Of a stretch of DNA of 19,475 nt, positions 15,518 to 19,475 are shown piece after piece (the stretch's first letter is position 1; each line of letters starts with the position of its first letter). The stretch lies in contig JBEBGN010000046.1 in NCBI GenBank assembly GCA_040081395.1, positions 1 to 19,475 on the forward strand, read 5' to 3'. The DNA comes from UBA2982 sp040081395. GTDB taxonomy: Bacteria > Gemmatimonadota > Gemmatimonadetes > Longimicrobiales > Gaopeijiaceae. The notes under the pieces are model-generated. The model saw only the letters and a list, made by a program, of their open reading frames with translations, was not told where the DNA came from and did not search any database. Both the position numbers and the translations under genes were made by a program.

Positions 15518-16551
15518 GGCACGATCACCAGCTTCCCGAAGACCTGGCCGCTCTCCAGGAGTTCATGCGCCCGCCGTGCCTCCGCGAGGGGCACCACCTC
15601 GTGCACCACCGGGTGCAACGCTCCGGAAAAGACCTGCCGCATGACCTGCCGGTACTCGGTGGGCGTACCCATGGTGCTCCCGATGATGGAGAGCTGCTTC
15701 CAGAACACGAGCCGAAGTTCCGTCACGCCATGCGAGCCCGTCGTGGCACCCGACGTGACGAGTCGACCACAGGGCGCGAGTGCGCGCAGGCACCCTGCCC
15801 ACACCGCCTCGCCCACGGTGTCGAAGATCAGATCGACTCCGCGTTTGCCCGTGTCACGCCAGGCCTCGCGTGAGAAGTCGACCGCGAGTCGGTCATACAC
15901 CGTCTCGGCGCCGAGGCCCTTCAGGAGGGCCACCTTCCTGGGACCGGAGGTGACCGCGAGGACCCTCGCGCCTGCCCGCGCGGCGATCTGTACCGCTGCC
16001 GTTCCGACGCCACCCGATGCCCCCGTGATCAGCACGCGCTCGCCCGGGCACAGGCGTCCCCGGCTCATCAGGGCGCGCCATGCGGTCACGAAGACGAGGC
16101 CGGCCGCCGCCGCGTCCACGCAGCTGAACTCCTTCGGGATCTCCAAGAGGTTGGACGCGGGCACCACGGCATATTCGGCGAACCCGCCCTGCGTGTGCTC
16201 GCCGATGAGCCGCAGCGGCGGCCACGGGAACGACTCGCCCTGGTCCTGACCCTCGTACCAGACATAGCCGAGCGACGGATCGACGACCACGCGCGTACCG
16301 ATCGGGACGTGCTCCGCGCCGGGGCCGACCGCGTCGACCACGCCAGCGACGTCCGCGCCGCCGATGTGCGGCATCGGTGTTTCGATCGGTAGACCACGCC
16401 GGACCCAGAGATCGAGGTGGTTCATCGAGGACGCCTCGACCTTCACCCGCACCTCGCCGGCGCGGGGCTCCGGAAGCGGAGCCTTGCGGAGCTCCACCAC
16501 CTCGGGTCCCCCGAACTCGGAGAAGACCGCCGCGCGCATCGTCTTGGGCAT
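15514..16551 (-). CDS. MDR-superfamily oxidoreductase (alcohol dehydrogenase/quinone reductase type)
   Basis: A 345-aa medium-chain dehydrogenase/reductase: GroES-like N-terminal domain (about 1-130, with MNHLDLWVRRG and PHIGGADVAG) and a Rossmann domain with GASGGVGTAAVQIA (177-190) for NAD(P)H. The stretch where zinc alcohol dehydrogenases carry four structural-zinc Cys (about 90-110) has none, and the catalytic Cys is replaced in the NHLD region, so it is probably zinc-free and quinone- or enoyl-reductase-like. Substrate unknown. The ATG has GAGGGA at 16561-16566 with 9-nt spacing. It is the first gene of the operon leading to MazG, GT2 and queG and is read from a promoter at 16585-16613. 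Confidence 0.92.
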   Translation of the reverse strand: MPKTMRAAVFSEFGGPEVVELRKAPLPEPRAGEVRVKVEASSMNHLDLWVRRGLPIETPMPHIGGADVAGVVDAVGPGAEHVPIGTRVVVDPSLGYVWYEGQDQGESFPWPPLRLIGEHTQGGFAEYAVVPASNLLEIPKEFSCVDAAAAGLVFVTAWRALMSRGRLCPGERVLITGASGGVGTAAVQIAARAGARVLAVTSGPRKVALLKGLGAETVYDRLAVDFSREAWRDTGKRGVDLIFDTVGEAVWAGCLRALAPCGRLVTSGATTGSHGVTELRLVFWKQLSIIGSTMGTPTEYRQVMRQVFSGALHPVVHEVVPLAEARRAHELLESGQVFGKLVIVP

Positions 16552-16584
16552 CGGGACGGCTCCCTCGGGGTCGTTGCGGAGCCA

Positions 16585-16613
16585 AGTCTAGGCAGGCTGC
16601 CGGGCGCTCACAA
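16585..16613 (-). promoter_or_regulatory. Sigma70-like promoter of the MDR-mazG-GT2-queG operon
   Basis: On the minus strand TTGTGA (16613-16608), a 17-nt spacer and TAGACT (16590-16585) match the consensus at 4/6 and 4/6 positions. Transcription would start near 16578, leaving a leader of about 27 nt with the GAGGGA ribosome site before the ATG at 16551. Confidence 0.5.
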
Positions 16614-16653
16614 CCAACCGACGCCGCCCCGTCCGGCGGCTCCCTCGGAAGGC

Positions 16654-16659
16654 TAGATT
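16654..16659 (+). promoter_or_regulatory. Possible -10 element (TAGATT) giving a leaderless transcript
   Basis: TAGATT ends 7 nt before the ATG at 16667, so a start 7 nt downstream would coincide with the start codon. No Shine-Dalgarno-like sequence sits at the usual distance and no good -35 is visible. Tentative. Confidence 0.25.
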
Positions 16660-16666
16660 CGTTTCC

Positions 16667-17026
16667 ATGCCCCCGACCCCCACGGACGAGCACGGAGCGG
16701 AGCTCGCGGACGACTCGACGCTCGGCGGCTACTTCGCGGTTCACGATCGGCCACCAGCGTACACCGGTCCCGATGGGCATCCGTACACCGTTTCGCCGGA
16801 AACCGAGAAGACCTCGAATCTCAGGTCACCCTACGCCGGCTACTTGGTGTTCCTGCGTTGGGCCCAAACGGGAGTCGGTATCGTGGGGCACGTGGAGACG
16901 CCTACGCTGGTCGAGTGCACGAGCCACGACGAGGCCATCCAGCGCCTCGGCGAGCTCACGCTGCTCGAGGTGCAGCACCTCCTCGGCGAGGCCGTCACGC
17001 GCGCTGTAGCCGAGGGTAGCGCGTGA
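16667..17026 (+). CDS. Small conserved-looking protein of unknown function upstream of queE
   Basis: A 119-aa soluble acidic protein, not recognised. The N-terminus (1-20) is polar and low in order; a middle part (20-80) mixes aromatic and polar residues (GGYFAVHDRPPAYTGPDG, YAGYLVFLRWAQTGVGIVGH), followed by an amphipathic helical C-terminus (about 88-115). There is no signal peptide, membrane span or Cys cluster. The ATG at 16667 is the only sensible start in the gap after the divergent operon. Its stop overlaps the queE start (GTGA at 17023-17026), so it is translated with QueE and Nudix. Codon use resembles its neighbours. It could be an adaptor or regulator, but nothing visible supports a specific role. 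Confidence 0.8.
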   Translation: MPPTPTDEHGAELADDSTLGGYFAVHDRPPAYTGPDGHPYTVSPETEKTSNLRSPYAGYLVFLRWAQTGVGIVGHVETPTLVECTSHDEAIQRLGELTLLEVQHLLGEAVTRAVAEGSA

Positions 17027-17697
17027 CGACGGCCGAGCGCTCGGTGCAGGTCACCGAGATCTTCCATTCGATCCAGGGGGAGTCCACCTGGGCGGGAGTG
17101 CCGTGCACGTTCGTACGTCTCACGGGGTGCCCGCTGCGATGCACCTGGTGCGACACCGCCTACGCGTTCCACGGTGGCGAGCGCATGACCCTGGACGACG
17201 TCCTCGCCCGGGTCGCCGCCTTCCCAGCCAAGGTGGTCGAGGTCACGGGTGGCGAGCCCTTGGCCCATCCCGCAGCCTACGAGCTGACGGAACGCCTACT
17301 GTCCCAAGGATACACCGTCTTGGTCGAGACGTCCGGAGCGATCGACGTCGCCCCGCTGGACCAGCGGGTGCACAAGATCATGGATCTCAAGTGCCCCGGC
17401 TCTGGTGAGAGCCACCGCAACCGGTGGCAGAACCTCGACCATCTCACGGGTCGCGACGAAGTGAAGTTCGTGGTGAAGAACCGCGCAGACTACGAGTGGA
17501 CGCGTGCGGCCATCCGCGAGCGCGGCCTCGACCGGCGGGTCGAGGAGGGCTCGCTGCGCGCGCTCCTGATCTCTCCCGTGTGGGGGGCGATCGACCTGGA
17601 GGAGCTCGCGGGTTGGGTGCTCGAGGACGCGCTCCCGGTTCGCTTCCAGGTGCAGATGCACAAGCTCATCTGGGGACCGGAACGGAAGGGCGTGTGA
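17023..17697 (+). CDS. queE: 7-carboxy-7-deazaguanine synthase QueE (radical SAM)
   Basis: QueE converts 6-carboxy-tetrahydropterin to 7-carboxy-7-deazaguanine, the ring-contraction step toward queuosine and other 7-deazaguanines. The 224-aa product has EIFHSIQGES (12-21), the QueE substrate-binding start, the radical SAM cluster Cys 36, 40 and 43 in CPLRCTWCDT, the SAM-binding VTGGEPL (74-80), VETSGA, DLKCPGSGE and FVVKN. Length is normal. GTG 17023 overlaps the preceding stop, and the 3' end overlaps the Nudix start in the same way. QueG lies in the divergent operon; queC, queD and queF are not in the window. Confidence 0.96.
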   Translation: MTTAERSVQVTEIFHSIQGESTWAGVPCTFVRLTGCPLRCTWCDTAYAFHGGERMTLDDVLARVAAFPAKVVEVTGGEPLAHPAAYELTERLLSQGYTVLVETSGAIDVAPLDQRVHKIMDLKCPGSGESHRNRWQNLDHLTGRDEVKFVVKNRADYEWTRAAIRERGLDRRVEEGSLRALLISPVWGAIDLEELAGWVLEDALPVRFQVQMHKLIWGPERKGV

Positions 17698-18305
17698 CAC
17701 CAGGGGGCCCGCTCGAGACCGATCCGCGCTTCTGGGTACTCTCCGAAGCGCTCGCGTCCTACGCGGGCGACCCGAACGACCCCCTCGTCCTCGAGGGCGG
17801 ATATCTCCAAGCCGCGGTCGCGCTCGTCCTGCGCGCTCGGGATCCGCTCGAGCTCTTGCTCATCAAACGCGCCACGTCGGAACGCGACCCCTGGTCGGGG
17901 CACATGGCCTTGCCCGGAGGCCGGCGCGACGAAGCGGACATCGATCTCCTACAGACCGCCAGGCGCGAGACACTCGAAGAGACCGGGGTGGACCTGGTCG
18001 CCGACGGCAGGCCTCTGGGGCGCCTCGACGAGGTCGCCCCGATGAGCCCCAGGCTACCCAAGCTGACCATCTCGCCCTTCGTCTTCGGTGTGCCCGCTCA
18101 TACCGAGGCGCGCGTGGCGAGCCGCGAAGTCGAGCGCGTCTACTGGGTCAGCGTGGCCGAGCTGCGGTCCCCATCCGCCCGCTCCGAGGTGGAGATCCCC
18201 CTCCCGGGTGGGCCGCGCAACTTCCCCTCCTACCAGGTGCTCGGCGAGCACGTCTGGGGTCTCACCTACCGGATGCTGGAGCGGTTCCTGGAAGTGTACC
18301 GCTGA
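17694..18305 (+). CDS. NudL-like Nudix hydrolase (CoA pyrophosphatase type)
   Basis: A 203-aa protein from GTG 17694, which overlaps the queE stop (GTGA); the longer frame upstream only reads through queE. The core has LLLIKRATSERDPWSGHMALPGG (54-76) and a Nudix box GGRRDEADID...RRETLEETGV (75-99) whose spacing is that of the NudL/CoA pyrophosphatase group (UPF0035-like motif LLxxR...GxxxxPGG) rather than the classic box. NudL enzymes hydrolyse CoA and related diphosphates with Mg or Mn. The residues before 35 form a helical extension. The exact substrate is not determined by the sequence. It ends 28 nt before the convergent membrane protein; no terminator hairpin is seen between them. Confidence 0.9.
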   Translation: MTPGGPLETDPRFWVLSEALASYAGDPNDPLVLEGGYLQAAVALVLRARDPLELLLIKRATSERDPWSGHMALPGGRRDEADIDLLQTARRETLEETGVDLVADGRPLGRLDEVAPMSPRLPKLTISPFVFGVPAHTEARVASREVERVYWVSVAELRSPSARSEVEIPLPGGPRNFPSYQVLGEHVWGLTYRMLERFLEVYR

Positions 18306-18333
18306 CGGCAGTCCCGTCGACACCGGACGCGCC

Positions 18334-19467
18334 TCAGTGCGGCGCGACCTCCAGCTCCAGCAGATCGAGGTCGATGTAGGTGAAGGGCGACTCGCCGGGC
18401 GGGTGCCAGCGACCCTCGCCATGGCGCGTGACGCGAACACCATCCAGCGACTGATACGACGACACCGGAGTCGACCAGCGCCGGGGCGTGAACGTCCTGC
18501 CGTCCGGGGAAGCCACGAGACGATCGTCCGAGACGAAGTCCATCAGGTCACCGGAATCGTCGAAGTGGAGCACGGCGCTCACCGCGTTGCTCCCGACCGT
18601 GTAGCGCACGCGGGCTGAGCGACCGTCGATCACCTCCCAGCCGAACGCAGGTCCGACCAGCGCGCCCGGGGCAAGCAAACACAGGTCGTTGAGCAGCGTC
18701 ACCGTCTCCGCGCGGGTCGCCTCGGAACCTCGCGCGTCCACGACCGAGAAGGCCGAAAGGATGCGGGCGCGCATCTTGGCCTCGCCCCCCTCGAATTCAT
18801 GCAGGACATCGACCGGGACGCCCGCACGCCGCGCGCTCATCCAGAAAAAGCGCGCGGGTTCGTCGACGAAGTTGTACTGCTCGGCGGTGAAGGCCATCCA
18901 GGGATCGGTCGAACCTGCGCGGATCTTACCCGCCCACACGGCCCGAAGGTGAGCGGGCCTCGCCCGACCGATCGCACCCGACGCGCGCAGATACCGGCGC
19001 ACGGGCTCCGGAAGATGCGCGGCGTCGGCGTCGGTGAGCGGCACCGGCAACTCCCGGCGACGGAGTCTCACATCGACCTCCGAACGGTACGCGGCGCGCA
19101 GGCTCCATGGACCCCTCGATGCCAACGCGTGCGCCGCGACCGCCAGTACCAACAGGTTGATCAACGTGCCCCAGCGCGCATCGGCCCACGCCGTGAGGAT
19201 CATCACCTGGGATAGCGTCGCCGCCGGAATACCGATCGCCCACCACGACGCGCGTCGCGACCCCAACCTGTACACGGTGGCCATCAGGCCAGCCCCCGCA
19301 ACCAACCATGCTAGGCCACCGAGCCGAGAAACCGGCAACGCCAGGGCGGGCACTTCCGCCAACCCCAAGCCCTTGGCCGCGCCCAGCAGATGAAGCAGCG
19401 CGTGCAGGAAGACCACGACGGCCAAACCCCACCGCCCGGTCCGCTCCCCCAACCCGGTCGGGACCAT
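18334..19467 (-). CDS. Membrane protein with DUF6544-like C-terminal domain
   Basis: A 377-aa protein with four hydrophobic helices (about 13-36, 49-69, 74-95 and 99-117) followed by a soluble domain from about 125. That domain holds RAVWAGKIR, ARFFWMSARRAGVPVDVLHEF, AETVTLLNDLCLLAPGAL, GWEVIDG, DSGDLMDFVSDDR and PVSSYQSLDGVRV, recalled as the DUF6544 family (function unknown; beta-rich fold, possibly lipid- or lipoprotein-related). This family name comes from memory. The ATG 19467 has a G-rich GGGGG just upstream; since only 8 nt remain in the window and the frame is open to the edge, a more distal start cannot be excluded. Confidence 0.8.
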   Translation of the reverse strand: MVPTGLGERTGRWGLAVVVFLHALLHLLGAAKGLGLAEVPALALPVSRLGGLAWLVAGAGLMATVYRLGSRRASWWAIGIPAATLSQVMILTAWADARWGTLINLLVLAVAAHALASRGPWSLRAAYRSEVDVRLRRRELPVPLTDADAAHLPEPVRRYLRASGAIGRARPAHLRAVWAGKIRAGSTDPWMAFTAEQYNFVDEPARFFWMSARRAGVPVDVLHEFEGGEAKMRARILSAFSVVDARGSEATRAETVTLLNDLCLLAPGALVGPAFGWEVIDGRSARVRYTVGSNAVSAVLHFDDSGDLMDFVSDDRLVASPDGRTFTPRRWSTPVSSYQSLDGVRVTRHGEGRWHPPGESPFTYIDLDLLELEVAPH

Positions 19468-19475
19468 GCCCCCAA

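Overview
The window is GC-rich, densely coded bacterial DNA with no RNA genes, CRISPR arrays, insertion sequences or phage genes visible. Signal peptides ending in SAQ or EAQ, many GTG starts and GTGA/ATGA stop-start overlaps, plus the gene mix (secreted FAH-fold protein, lipoprotein penicillin acylase, orphan TolC-type channel, queuosine genes), suggest a Gram-negative bacterium of the Gemmatimonadota type. This taxonomic guess is inference from style only.

Bases 2-6682 (+ strand) hold a compact five-gene exopolysaccharide cluster: a TPR/beta-barrel outer-membrane exporter (5' end outside the window), a processive family-2 glycosyltransferase, a 76-residue single-span membrane protein, a membrane-anchored polysaccharide deacetylase with an extra N-terminal domain, and a GH18-like lipoprotein. 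The functions match those of the PgaABCD poly-N-acetylglucosamine machine, but the order differs, the deacetylase and hydrolase are separate proteins, and several catalytic motifs are unusual. This is the most interesting part of the window. A probable one-base frameshift lies in the signal peptide of the last gene.

Bases 6663-9695 (- strand) carry a penicillin-acylase-family Ntn hydrolase lipoprotein followed by an unrecognised Tat-type lipoprotein, probably co-transcribed. Bases 9800-11392 (-) encode a TolC-family outer-membrane protein without pump partners. Bases 11597-12769 (-) encode an exported fumarylacetoacetate-hydrolase-fold protein with its own promoter (a perfect -35 box overlapping the queG stop) and a strong intrinsic terminator.

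Bases 12842-16551 (-) form a four-gene operon: MDR-type oxidoreductase, MazG-like pyrophosphohydrolase, membrane GT2, and epoxyqueuosine reductase QueG. It reads from a good sigma70-like promoter at 16585-16613. Divergent from it, 16667-18305 (+) is a three-gene unit with GTGA overlaps: a small unknown protein, QueE (7-carboxy-7-deazaguanine synthase) and a NudL-like Nudix hydrolase. Two queuosine-pathway enzymes therefore sit in divergent operons sharing a 115-bp intergenic region. The window ends with a convergent membrane protein having a DUF6544-like domain (18334-19467, -). No gap between genes exceeds about 205 bases.
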